Shown here one piece after another: positions 1-7,258 of a stretch of DNA of 7,868 bases. Made by a program: the position numbers and the translations under genes. Each line of letters opens with the position of its first letter. The stretch's first letter is position 1. The notes under the pieces are model-generated. The model was not told the DNA's origin, did not search any database, and saw nothing but the letters and a program-made list of their open reading frames with translations. The stretch is taken from contig CAMWMW010000065.1 of assembly GCA_947175455.1 (NCBI GenBank), positions 1 through 7,868 of the forward strand, given 5' to 3'. This DNA comes from an uncultured Porphyromonadaceae bacterium. GTDB taxonomy: Bacteria; Bacteroidota; Bacteroidia; Bacteroidales; Muribaculaceae.

Positions 1-3000
1 GGTTTACGGGATCAGCTGCGCAGTACGCGTAGGGGGAGATGTGGGTGTATTCGGAGGCTTTACTGTCCGGGGAGTCGAATCCGCAGAGCAGCGGGGAGTA
101 TAGGCGTGCGCCGAAATCGCAGGAGCTGAACCCGAACTCGGAGGTGTATTCCTTTCCACCGAACTTGCGGCGGTTTGCCTCCGGGCTGTAAGCCGTGGCG
201 TGCGGGATGCCGTAGGGATAGTAGTCGGTGAACTGTACCGGAGTCCCGGTCTTTGCGTTTATTATACCGATAACGTTCCCCTGATAGTCGGTGACGTACA
301 CGTGGAACACACCTCTGCTGTCGAGGTATCCTCCCCCGACCTGTGTGCGGTCTAGGCTTCCGTCAGTGAATTCATAGCTCCCGTAGATGTCGCGTCTGCG
401 TAGTATCCTCCCGTCCGTGTCAACGAACACCTCCGACAGCTTTTCTCCTGTCGCGGCATAGCGGTAGCATATCTCCTCACCCGAAACGAAGGACACCCGC
501 AGCGGCTTACCCGTCTCGCTCCATTCGATGTCCAGTATCCCGCGTGACGGATCGGAGGTCAGGTTGCCGTACGTACATCCGGTTCCCGATGCGATTATCT
601 GCGGCTGGTTCTCGATCAGTGCATCTTCGGCATCATCCCCGTATACTTTATTTATGCGGTTCCCATTGCGCATTACCGCCTTATCGACGATTGTGCCGAA
701 TCTGTCACCGGGGAGCATGCCGCTCCTTTTTATGTATGTCAGATTCGCCTGCCTGTCATAGTCATACGACGCGGAGAAATTCATTTTCCGGTGGGTGTCG
801 GAAGAGAATGCCGCCCGTGTCAGGAATCCTAATGTATTGTAGTAATAGTCGTATCTTCCCCTGTATTCACCCAGTTCCGAAGTCCTTGACGTTATTCTCC
901 CGCACCAGTCCGCCACCACGCCGCCGTCGCCATACGTAAGCTGTTGACCGAACTCCGGCATCGACCATCCGGACACGGCACCCCGTATGTCGCGGGTGAT
1001 GTCCCTTGTCAACGAATTACCGTTGTATGCGATGCTTCTCACGTTGCCCGTCTCATCGAATCCGTTGACAATTGATGCCTGCGTGTTTGCTGCGTTACCA
1101 TCTGCAGTAACCTTCGCGGACAAAATGCGCCCGAAGGGGTCGTAGGCATACGATGTCGAGTGTGACCACCCGTCACCGGAACCGTCGGCAAGAGTCTCCG
1201 TCACTAACGAAGGCAGTCCGGCAACAGTCGGGACAATCTCCGATATCAACTGTCTTCCGTCGGGAAATTCTGATTCCGATCTCACGAGTATACCGCCCGG
1301 AGCGTAGCTCATCCGGGTCATTACGCTGCCGCCCCCATTGTCAGACAGTCCCGGAGCTTGCAACACCGCAGCAAGAGAGCCCGTCTGCATGCCCGTGTTG
1401 TCATAATAGCTGGCTGTCAGCATCGTGGCGTTGGAAATTGATACGGCTTCTCCCGTGCTGCAGGATATCGAGTAGCCGGTCCCGAGGAATCCTTCACCGA
1501 TATTGCCCGTGAGGGCAGTCGTGACGGGTGGGGTAGAGTCCGACATGTCGGATGACCATAAGCGCGGTATGTCCGAGCATGTCCCGGTCACTGCCTGCCG
1601 CCCGAAAGAGTCATATATTATAAAAGAACACCTTCCACTCGCCGCGAGGTTGCCGTCCTGCGTGAATGAAAGCCTTCCCTCACTGTCGTAAGCGTATCTC
1701 ACGGCCGCACAGCCCGGAGTTTTCATCGAGCGCAGTCTCATTGCGGAATCATATGTGTAGACGAACGCGTAATCTGCGATTAGGGAATTTGTTGCCAGCT
1801 GCCATGTCGATTCTGTCGACTTTAACTTCCGGGAAGCCTCCGGCGGAAGAACTACAAGTGGATTCCCCCAGGGATCGTGTATGGTGTACGTATCGGCATA
1901 TATCCCTGAGGATATTACTCTCCTGACAAGTACCGTATTGCCGGCTGCATCCGAGAAGGTCAGTTTCCTCGCACCGTTCCCGTCGGTCTCCGCGATACAG
2001 TCAAGTTCCCCGTCGGACCATACACCGGAAGATTCCAGTGTGTTCCCGTCGCATGAATAGCGGATCACCCGGTATTCACCTGTCTGCGATCTTGAGCATA
2101 GCTTCTCCGCGTATGCTGGATGTTGCCGGAAGTCGGCACCCGGAAGGGAAGATTCTGTCGGCATGTTGTCATGGGATGCCGGATAAACCATCTCCCGGTA
2201 GGCGGTGGCATCCGAATATAGGGTTATGGCAGCATTCTCCAGTGGCATGTCAGAATCGAGAGCTTCATTCACTTCTGACAATGGAAGCGGGTTCCATGCC
2301 CTTGTCGTGCGGTGCAACGCATCGTACGACCATGCGCCCGTAACGACATCCCCGCCCTGTCCGAAGTCCTTCTTAAGTTCCAGCCTCGGCATCCCGAATC
2401 CGTCGTGCCGGGTTATTGTTTCAGCGAAGGTGCCCTCCGAAGCGGACGTCCCGTTGACAAGAGTCCGCCCGGATATGGCATTCTGTCCGTCCACGCCTGA
2501 TGATTGCAGGTCATATCCGTATTTTTTTATTATCTTGCCGTCAGGGTTTGTTTCCGACACGAGTCTGCCTCCCTCGTATCCGTAGGATATGGTTGATCCA
2601 TCCGGAACTGTCACCGATGTGCATCCCGTCAGCTCTTCGTGCGTGAATGAGGTTGTCAGGGACGCTGACCGGTTGTCTCCCTTTACCGTCAGAGACATCA
2701 GCTGGTCCTCCTGTCCTGCTATGGTTCCCCAAGAGTATACGTTCTCCGGTTTTCCTCTCCGCTTCACGCCAGCCGGTTTTCCGTAAGGTGTGTATCCCGA
2801 CACTGCCAGTCTGTCTACCGTCTTCCCCGAAGGGGAGGTGAGGGTGATCGCCGTTGGACGCCAGCAAGAGCCGTACCTTCCATATTCCGTTTTCTTTGTT
2901 ATAGTGTCCCGTCCATCCGCAATCCATATCTCCAGCACCGGAAGAGTCTTTTGTCCGGCAGCCGTCATTGTCCGGAACACCTTCGGTGTCATGTTTGATG

Positions 3001-5488
3001 AATATGCTGTGTAATGCTCCATTATACGGCCGCCCTCACGCAGGCGCGTCCCTATGTGCAGGCGCATCCCGTTCGACATGCTTACGCTGTCGGAGCCGAA
3101 CGGATTGTGCACATTTTCGATGCCGGGCATGATCGGGAGATCAGAAATGTCTTTCCCTATCGCCCGTATGGGTATCAGCATGGGAGCTGTCGTGGAATAC
3201 AGATGCTTCACGGAGGCGAGACGGCTCGAACCGTCCGGGAAATATCGTGTGGCGGCAACTGAGTCGAGACGTGTGTTCAGATGAGTCATCGAGATCTCTG
3301 AGAATGTGAAATCTGAAGTTGACTGCCAGTCCCATTTCCGTACTCCATAGGCGTTTATTATGTCGCGCACTGCCGCGTCGTGGAAAAAACCTGTCTGTAT
3401 TGTCGCAGAGTCGATGGTGCAGTGGAAATACTTCTCGCTGACAATCGGGTGGTATTCTCCGTTACGGTGTCCGTATTCCGTTTTCTCAATGAGCACCGGT
3501 GCCGCTCCAAGTCTCTCCTCGAAACCTCCGGGCAGGTTGCAGCCATGTCCGAGCGCGAGCCTTACCCCTTCCGGCACTCCTTGCGGGGGCAGCATTATTT
3601 CCCCTATATTCCTGTCAGCGTTCATGCCGTATCTCGGTAGCTGCGCCGGGACGAAGCGCAGCCTGCACCTTGAAAGGTCGTATCTCCTGACTGTGCGTAT
3701 GGGAACCGTGACGGCTGTGCCGCTGACAAGTTCCGTCACTTCCGCGTAACGCATTGTGGCGCGTTCCGGGGAGAATCCTGGAATTCTGGGGCGGGAGAGG
3801 AACGACAGGGTGGTGGATACGTCCGGTTGCGGGGCTACGGGTCGAAGACCCATGTAGCTCTGTTCTCCGCTCATGGATATGAACGCGGATGCGTTGACAT
3901 TTACAAAATCGATGTCGCATTCAGGTGATGAATACATGAACTCCCGTATTCTCATTCTTCCGGAGACGGCATCTTTGTCAGTTATTCTGCGAATGCGCAC
4001 ACCTACCGGGATGCGGCATGAGGGTACGGATGGACCGAACGGCGCGAAGGTCACAGGATCCGAAGGTTCGTACTGGTATTCTGTGACGAGACCGAGCGCG
4101 TTGGAGTGCGATCTCAAGGTGCGCGCGTGCGCGTGACCGGCACTGAATTTCGCCGCATCGGCAACGTTGCCGGTGTTTATGTCTATCACCGCCCTGTGTC
4201 CCGTCGTGGGTCCGTTGGCGAAACCGAAAATATCGCATCCCCAGACTTCGGACGGCAGGTTGTAAGCGAAGGTATGCTTGTCAAGCAGGACACCCTCTGA
4301 CTTCACGGTTATCCCTTTGAGAATGGATGGCACACTTGCCGACTGCGTTATGTCGAAAGAGATGTCACGCACGCACCTGCCTCCCGGTGTAAGGACGCGG
4401 ACAGAACTGAGCATCTGCGGAATGTCATTGCCTCCCGACAGTTTTCTCGGGGAATGAGTGAAGACCAAGGTTGCCGTGCGCGATGATATGCGTTGAAGGA
4501 TCTTCTGGTCGTGGAAGGTTGTAATGGCTTTGGTTGAATTTCCCGTGTCCGTGGTGCCGTTGTCGTAGGATACCTCCACGGAAGGAAAAGACTGGCTTCT
4601 GTTCAGGATTGTATATGTGCCCGCTGAAGGTCCGTCACTCCTCGACCACGTTCCCACGGATGCGTAGGAGTAGGTCACGGTCTCTCCTTCGGGCGAGGTC
4701 ACTGAAGAGAGGTGCCATGCCGACACGGCGTTCCGGTAGCTGTCGTCTCGTGCGGGAACTGCAAGCACCATCGGATGGTAGGTGAAGTCGATGTGCTCGC
4801 GGACGGAGAATACGTAACGTGTGCCGTCGGGTGATATTATTGCGAAATCCCTGACCCCGTCCCGTGTATCGCCGCAAAATTCTATTGTGTTGTCGCTGCG
4901 CGGGGTCTGTATTATGCATCCGTCCATGATTACGAACGATCCGGAACCTGCGGCACAAGAGTAGCTATAGCGATCGAGCATCGCCTCTTTGGCGTGTTTT
5001 TCGAGATCGATGAAATATTGATGACCGGTGGAACTGGAATTTACCGACAGAGTGCTGCGTATGTCGACAGTGTGCTGTTCATCAGGCATCCCGAGTATTG
5101 TCCTTGCCACGCATCCGCCACCTGAGAAGCTCCATCCAAGCCCTGTCCATCCGGCACGTTCGTCCATGCGGTAGCCACGTATGGAATAACGCATGGACAG
5201 GGAGGTGCGGATGTCGCCACAGTCCCACTCGTACAGGGGGATTGCAAGGGAAGCTGTTCCCTCCGCATATGATATTTCCTCGTCGGAGTGCCGGAGCATC
5301 GCCGCCACTTCCGGCGACGGGGGAGCGACCATTTCCGCGATCGATGTCGGCGGTCGCCATGCGTCTCCCGATGCTGGAGCGCGATGCACCGGGGAAATAC
5401 TGTCCTGTTTGCTGGCATTGCCGGCTTGTGCCGGCTTGAGGAGCAGTGCTGACAGTAGAAACACGACTGGTATGACGATCCTACTCAT
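1..5488 (-). CDS. Secreted RHS/YD-repeat protein, C-terminus beyond the left edge
   Basis: The frame is open for 1829 codons from ATG at 5488-5486 to the window edge; I read it codon by codon and found no stop. Residues 1-22 form a signal peptide (hydrophobic IVIPVVFLLSALLL, then KPAQA before G23), so export through Sec is expected. Residues 74-125 carry the N-terminal signature of Bacteroidales RHS proteins (EGTASLAIPLYEW, then WTGLGWSFSGGG). YD-type repeats are visible near residues 969 (YGYEGGRLVSETNPDG), 1265 (YAYDSEGRLSFTQDG) and 1447 (YAYDPFGRI). The RHS-associated core begins around 1730 (VTDYQGNV, later YYPYG, then GARLYSP at 1793 and HISPYAYC at 1816). The usual GRF..DP segment of the core is here CGFDSPD. 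In this family the core builds a beta-cage shell and the region after it is often a variable, sometimes toxic, domain; that part is not in the window. No Shine-Dalgarno precedes the start, which overlaps the previous gene, so translation is probably coupled. Role and target are unknown. Confidence 0.95.
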   Translation of the reverse strand, partial: MSRIVIPVVFLLSALLLKPAQAGNASKQDSISPVHRAPASGDAWRPPTSIAEMVAPPSPEVAAMLRHSDEEISYAEGTASLAIPLYEWDCGDIRTSLSMRYSIRGYRMDERAGWTGLGWSFSGGGCVARTILGMPDEQHTVDIRSTLSVNSSSTGHQYFIDLEKHAKEAMLDRYSYSCAAGSGSFVIMDGCIIQTPRSDNTIEFCGDTRDGVRDFAIISPDGTRYVFSVREHIDFTYHPMVLAVPARDDSYRNAVSAWHLSSVTSPEGETVTYSYASVGTWSRSDGPSAGTYTILNRSQSFPSVEVSYDNGTTDTGNSTKAITTFHDQKILQRISSRTATLVFTHSPRKLSGGNDIPQMLSSVRVLTPGGRCVRDISFDITQSASVPSILKGITVKSEGVLLDKHTFAYNLPSEVWGCDIFGFANGPTTGHRAVIDINTGNVADAAKFSAGHAHARTLRSHSNALGLVTEYQYEPSDPVTFAPFGPSVPSCRIPVGVRIRRITDKDAVSGRMRIREFMYSSPECDIDFVNVNASAFISMSGEQSYMGLRPVAPQPDVSTTLSFLSRPRIPGFSPERATMRYAEVTELVSGTAVTVPIRTVRRYDLSRCRLRFVPAQLPRYGMNADRNIGEIMLPPQGVPEGVRLALGHGCNLPGGFEERLGAAPVLIEKTEYGHRNGEYHPIVSEKYFHCTIDSATIQTGFFHDAAVRDIINAYGVRKWDWQSTSDFTFSEISMTHLNTRLDSVAATRYFPDGSSRLASVKHLYSTTAPMLIPIRAIGKDISDLPIMPGIENVHNPFGSDSVSMSNGMRLHIGTRLREGGRIMEHYTAYSSNMTPKVFRTMTAAGQKTLPVLEIWIADGRDTITKKTEYGRYGSCWRPTAITLTSPSGKTVDRLAVSGYTPYGKPAGVKRRGKPENVYSWGTIAGQEDQLMSLTVKGDNRSASLTTSFTHEELTGCTSVTVPDGSTISYGYEGGRLVSETNPDGKIIKKYGYDLQSSGVDGQNAISGRTLVNGTSASEGTFAETITRHDGFGMPRLELKKDFGQGGDVVTGAWSYDALHRTTRAWNPLPLSEVNEALDSDMPLENAAITLYSDATAYREMVYPASHDNMPTESSLPGADFRQHPAYAEKLCSRSQTGEYRVIRYSCDGNTLESSGVWSDGELDCIAETDGNGARKLTFSDAAGNTVLVRRVISSGIYADTYTIHDPWGNPLVVLPPEASRKLKSTESTWQLATNSLIADYAFVYTYDSAMRLRSMKTPGCAAVRYAYDSEGRLSFTQDGNLAASGRCSFIIYDSFGRQAVTGTCSDIPRLWSSDMSDSTPPVTTALTGNIGEGFLGTGYSISCSTGEAVSISNATMLTASYYDNTGMQTGSLAAVLQAPGLSDNGGGSVMTRMSYAPGGILVRSESEFPDGRQLISEIVPTVAGLPSLVTETLADGSGDGWSHSTSYAYDPFGRILSAKVTADGNAANTQASIVNGFDETGNVRSIAYNGNSLTRDITRDIRGAVSGWSMPEFGQQLTYGDGGVVADWCGRITSRTSELGEYRGRYDYYYNTLGFLTRAAFSSDTHRKMNFSASYDYDRQANLTYIKRSGMLPGDRFGTIVDKAVMRNGNRINKVYGDDAEDALIENQPQIIASGTGCTYGNLTSDPSRGILDIEWSETGKPLRVSFVSGEEICYRYAATGEKLSEVFVDTDGRILRRRDIYGSYEFTDGSLDRTQVGGGYLDSRGVFHVYVTDYQGNVIGIINAKTGTPVQFTDYYPYGIPHATAYSPEANRRKFGGKEYTSEFGFSSCDFGARLYSPLLCGFDSPDSKASEYTHISPYAYCAADPVN

Positions 5489-6377
5489 GACGTGGTATTA
5501 TTGTTCTTGATATATGTTTGGCTTCATTGGAAATCGATACAACTATCTCATTCCCAGTAAATCGGGAGATGTCAATTACGCATGCATCCGTGGCAGAATG
5601 CGTCAGCAGCACTCTGCCAGCGATGTCGGTAATGATCACGTTGAATTCTCCCGGAGACGATACATCCAGGGAATTGCCCGTCACTTCAAAATGTGGAGCC
5701 TCGGCTGCTTCTTTCATTTGCTCCGTTTGTTGGAGATAGACTGGAGTTTTACTTCCCTTTCTTGAATACTGTCTGTCGAAACCGGATCCGACAACGTTGA
5801 GTGCCCTTGGGAAACATACAGACTCGACGGTTATTGTGGTGTCATTCGCTTTGGAGATGCGCTCTATGCTGCGTGTCATGGCATACGGAATGGAATTATC
5901 TTGCCCGGCTCTCCACGTTGTTTCGGTCTCAATGAATTTGGGAAACAAGTTTTTTGAGGTTTCTCCCTCACCGGATATCTGCCGTCTGCAATAGGAGACC
6001 CGTATTTTCTCTGCCGTTACATCATGGAGCGTATCCCCCTCAGCCAGGATAAGGAGCGGACACCGAGATTGGGTGATGATGTAAGAACCGGAATCACTGT
6101 AAAGGAACGACCTGTCGCGGCGGGTATCTGAGGAATAGACTGTGTCGGCTGCGACATGAGGGGAAAGGATAATGCGGGATTCCCTTTTTTCTCTGCAAGT
6201 CTCTCTGTGCCGAAGTTCGAGCGTGTCCGCACGCTGGCTGAAGCGCAGCCATTCGTTGCCTCGGTGCTCAATGATGTGCGAGTCTTTCCTGAAATACTGC
6301 CATTCAACTGCAGACCCGTATTTGCTAACGAATGAGAAATCCGTAACCGAATCAGTTTTGATGCGCACATCCTCCAT
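5481..6377 (-). CDS. Hypothetical protein with T9SS sorting-domain-like C-terminus; export signal cut off by an amber codon
   Basis: This is a 298-codon frame from ATG at 6377 to TAG at 5483-5481. I do not recognise residues 1-229, which are polar and mostly beta-like, with no membrane segment. Residues 230-298 resemble a type IX secretion type A sorting domain: a short beta-sandwich with GEFNVIITDIAGRVLL, then VIDISRFTGNEIVVSISNE and a basic end (RTIIPRHE). The match is by pattern only and the end is degenerate. Proteins of this type need a Sec signal peptide, yet this frame has none. In the same frame 30 codons upstream, ATG at 6467 starts a good signal peptide, and the stretch between (RVVSGFR) reads as normal protein. 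A single TAG at 6399-6401 breaks the link. The gene may therefore be a recent pseudogene, may be restarted at 6377 as a cytoplasmic product, or may be suppressed. It overlaps the RHS gene by 8 bases, indicating one operon and a shared role. Confidence 0.6.
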   Translation of the reverse strand: MEDVRIKTDSVTDFSFVSKYGSAVEWQYFRKDSHIIEHRGNEWLRFSQRADTLELRHRETCREKRESRIILSPHVAADTVYSSDTRRDRSFLYSDSGSYIITQSRCPLLILAEGDTLHDVTAEKIRVSYCRRQISGEGETSKNLFPKFIETETTWRAGQDNSIPYAMTRSIERISKANDTTITVESVCFPRALNVVGSGFDRQYSRKGSKTPVYLQQTEQMKEAAEAPHFEVTGNSLDVSSPGEFNVIITDIAGRVLLTHSATDACVIDISRFTGNEIVVSISNEAKHISRTIIPRHE

Positions 6378-6398
6378 ACGGAATCCCGAAACAACCCT

Positions 6399-6467
6399 CT
6401 ACGGCATATCCGGGGAGGTGACCGCGGCAATAGTCATCAGGAGTGAGAGTGGCAGAAATAAGGCCAT
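6399..6467 (-). CDS. Short frame encoding an orphaned signal peptide (22 codons)
   Basis: ATG at 6467-6465 opens 22 codons ending in TAG at 6401-6399. The product starts MALFLPLSLLMTIAAV and ends TSPDMP, a typical hydrophobic signal-peptide core followed by small residues. A TTG four codons further upstream would add a lysine to the n-region and is an alternative start. The frame is exactly continuous with the 298-codon gene downstream (30 codons from ATG 6467 to ATG 6377), so this is most simply that gene's original N-terminus. It lies about 33 bases below the expected transcription start. It could instead act as a leader peptide, but nothing in the sequence (no codon runs, no hairpin pair) supports attenuation. 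Confidence 0.5.
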   Translation of the reverse strand: MALFLPLSLLMTIAAVTSPDMP

Positions 6468-6506
6468 TATCTTCAAATTTGTAACATTGTGCTTAATAAA
6501 ACTGCC

Positions 6507-6538
6507 GAAAGATAGTAAATTTATTTTATACTGTCAAA
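6507..6538 (-). promoter_or_regulatory. Bacteroidales-type promoter for the leftward operon
   Basis: On the minus strand, TTTG at 6538-6535 is followed after 20 bases by TATCTTTC at 6514-6507. This matches the Bacteroides vegetative promoter pattern (-33 TTTG, 19-21 bases, -7 TAnnTTTG) with one mismatch in the last base. Transcription would start near 6500, giving a leader of roughly 33 bases before ATG 6467. The spacer is AT-rich. No other leftward candidate of similar quality lies between here and the genes. Confidence 0.6.
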
Positions 6539-6570
6539 AATAATAAGGAATTAATAAAAATAATTACTTA

Positions 6571-6610
6571 TTATAATTACACATGAAGAATTATAATTAC
6601 ACCTGAGGAG
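6571..6610. repeat. Two tandem 20-bp units
   Basis: TTATAATTACACATGAAGAA (6571-6590) is followed directly by TTATAATTACACCTGAGGAG (6591-6610). The copies agree at 17 of 20 positions, with changes at positions 13, 17 and 20. A further AATTAC occurs just before (6563-6568, within TAATTACTTA). Two copies are too few for an array. Possible explanations are slippage or the scar of an insertion event, and the sequence does not decide between them. Confidence 0.8.
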
Positions 6611-6645
6611 GTTTTTTCGAGGGAATTTCACGAGTTGAAGAATGA

Positions 6646-6661
6646 GCATAGCGTGCTATGC
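6646..6661. repeat. Perfect 7-bp inverted repeat, GCATAGC GT GCTATGC
   Basis: GCATAGC (6646-6652) and GCTATGC (6655-6661) are exact reverse complements separated by GT. The two-base spacer is too small for a stable RNA loop unless terminal pairs open, so a DNA-level role (dimeric protein site or element end) is as likely as an RNA hairpin. No T-tract follows, so it is not a classical terminator. Confidence 0.7.
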
Positions 6662-6960
6662 GATTGAATTACAAGGCTAAAATAGCAAAAAAATAACAAG
6701 TTTTATAGTGCAAGATTTCATTACTTACATATATCGGTTAATTTTTAAACAACTTCTTAACATATGAATGATATGTCAAAACTCCGGACAACTCCAAGCA
6801 CTAACAAACCATGATACAACCGGTTTTATGGTTGTCGCCATAATCGTGTTTTGCTTTTAAGGGTGGTTGTTGAGTGGTTGGAGGATAAATAAGTGTTTGG
6901 AAAATAGTGTATTGTTTTGTGCTTGCAGATAAACGAAGATTGGATGATGTGGAAAATATT

Positions 6961-6991
6961 TTTGTAGTTAGAGAAAATTGTGTTAACTTTG
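6961..6991 (+). promoter_or_regulatory. Bacteroidales-type promoter for the riboswitch and receptor transcript
   Basis: TTTG at 6961-6964, 19 bases, then TAACTTTG at 6984-6991 matches the -33/-7 consensus of the Bacteroides primary sigma factor exactly. The expected start is around 6997-7000, which coincides with the first strand of the riboswitch P1 helix at 6998. The transcript would therefore begin at the aptamer itself. This agreement supports both calls. Confidence 0.75.
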
Positions 6992-6997
6992 CGGCTG

Positions 6998-7186
6998 AAA
7001 ACGGTTGGCATTATGCCATCAAAAGGGAACCGGGTGAGAATCCCGGACAGTCCCGCTGCGGTAAGTCTCCATACAGACTTCGGCAAAAATCACACTAAGA
7101 CAGCATGATAACAGCGTCTCTGCCACTGACCTCCGGGTCGGGAAGGCGTGCCGAAGTTGAGACAAGTCCGAAGACCTGCCGTTTTT
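6998..7186 (+). promoter_or_regulatory. Cobalamin (vitamin B12) riboswitch aptamer
   Basis: The conserved core is present in order. AGGGAAC...GGTGAGAATCC spans P3 (CCGGG 7030-7034 with CCCGG 7042-7046). GGACAGTCCCGCTGCGGTAA follows, then CCACTG, then a P6 hairpin (GACC 7128-7131 with GGTC 7136-7139), GGGAAGGCG, and the B12 box AAGTCCGAAGACCTGCC at 7164-7180. P1 closes with AAAACGG (6998-7004) against CCGTTTT (7179-7185), seven perfect pairs. A peripheral stem (AAGTCT 7063-7068 with AGACTT 7075-7080) and about 40 further bases fill the variable part between GGTAA and CCACTG. The RNA binds a cobalamin in the nascent or finished transcript and normally lowers expression of the downstream transport gene. 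The adjacent TonB-dependent receptor fits that role. Which cobalamin form it prefers cannot be read from the sequence. Confidence 0.96.
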
Positions 7187-7258
7187 GAGGAGTCATCCGG
7201 CATAGAGCCGGTTTGGTTTCTGGATATGTTGGTCACTCTTTCGAGGAAAAGAGAACAT
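7187..7258 (+). promoter_or_regulatory. Probable riboswitch expression platform with two hairpins
   Basis: Between P1 and the receptor start lie two perfect small hairpins. The first pairs CCGGC (7197-7201) with GCCGG (7207-7211) around ATAGA and is placed where the regulatory P13 stem sits in many cobalamin riboswitches. It lacks a following run of T, so control of translation seems more likely than termination. The second pairs CTCTTT (7236-7241) with AAAGAG (7248-7253) around CGAGGA, which holds the only Shine-Dalgarno-like sequence before ATG 7259. How these stems switch with ligand is inference. Confidence 0.55.

Larger units (their letters stand above)
6541..6960. other. AT-rich intergenic region with repeats, no gene seen
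   Basis: About 420 bases between the two divergent promoters hold no frame with protein-like composition and a usable start. The left half (6541-6726) contains a tandem duplication and a perfect inverted repeat (listed separately). It also holds broken frames that read like protein for short stretches on both strands, for example plus-strand EEVFSREFHELKNEHSVLCD from 6605. This suggests a decayed gene end or a dispersed intergenic repeat. The right half (6727-6960) holds small hairpins (ACATAT/ATATGT at 6760-6776; ACAACC/GGTTGT around 6815-6836) with no clear function. No tRNA or CRISPR array was seen. Confidence 0.6.

Noticed and set aside
528..5510. Numerous plus-strand and alternate-frame open stretches of 60-130 codons opposite the RHS gene
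   Set aside because: They are shadows of one 1829-codon frame with clear family motifs; they have low-complexity, Arg/Ser/Cys/Pro-rich translations and no recognisable domains.
5481..6401. Genome-wide reassignment of TAG to a sense codon, as in some gut phages
   Set aside because: The 298-codon gene ends in TAG exactly at the RHS start, and reading through it gives an implausible sequence in a shadow frame; nothing else in the window looks phage-derived.
6571..6610. CRISPR-like repeat
   Set aside because: Only two directly abutting units without spacers.
6826..7086. Minus-strand frame of 86 codons
   Set aside because: It runs antisense across the plus-strand promoter and half of the cobalamin riboswitch; the conserved RNA explains the sequence.
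7197..7225. Rho-independent terminator after the riboswitch
   Set aside because: The CCGGC/GCCGG stem is only five pairs and is followed by TTTGGTTTC rather than a run of T.
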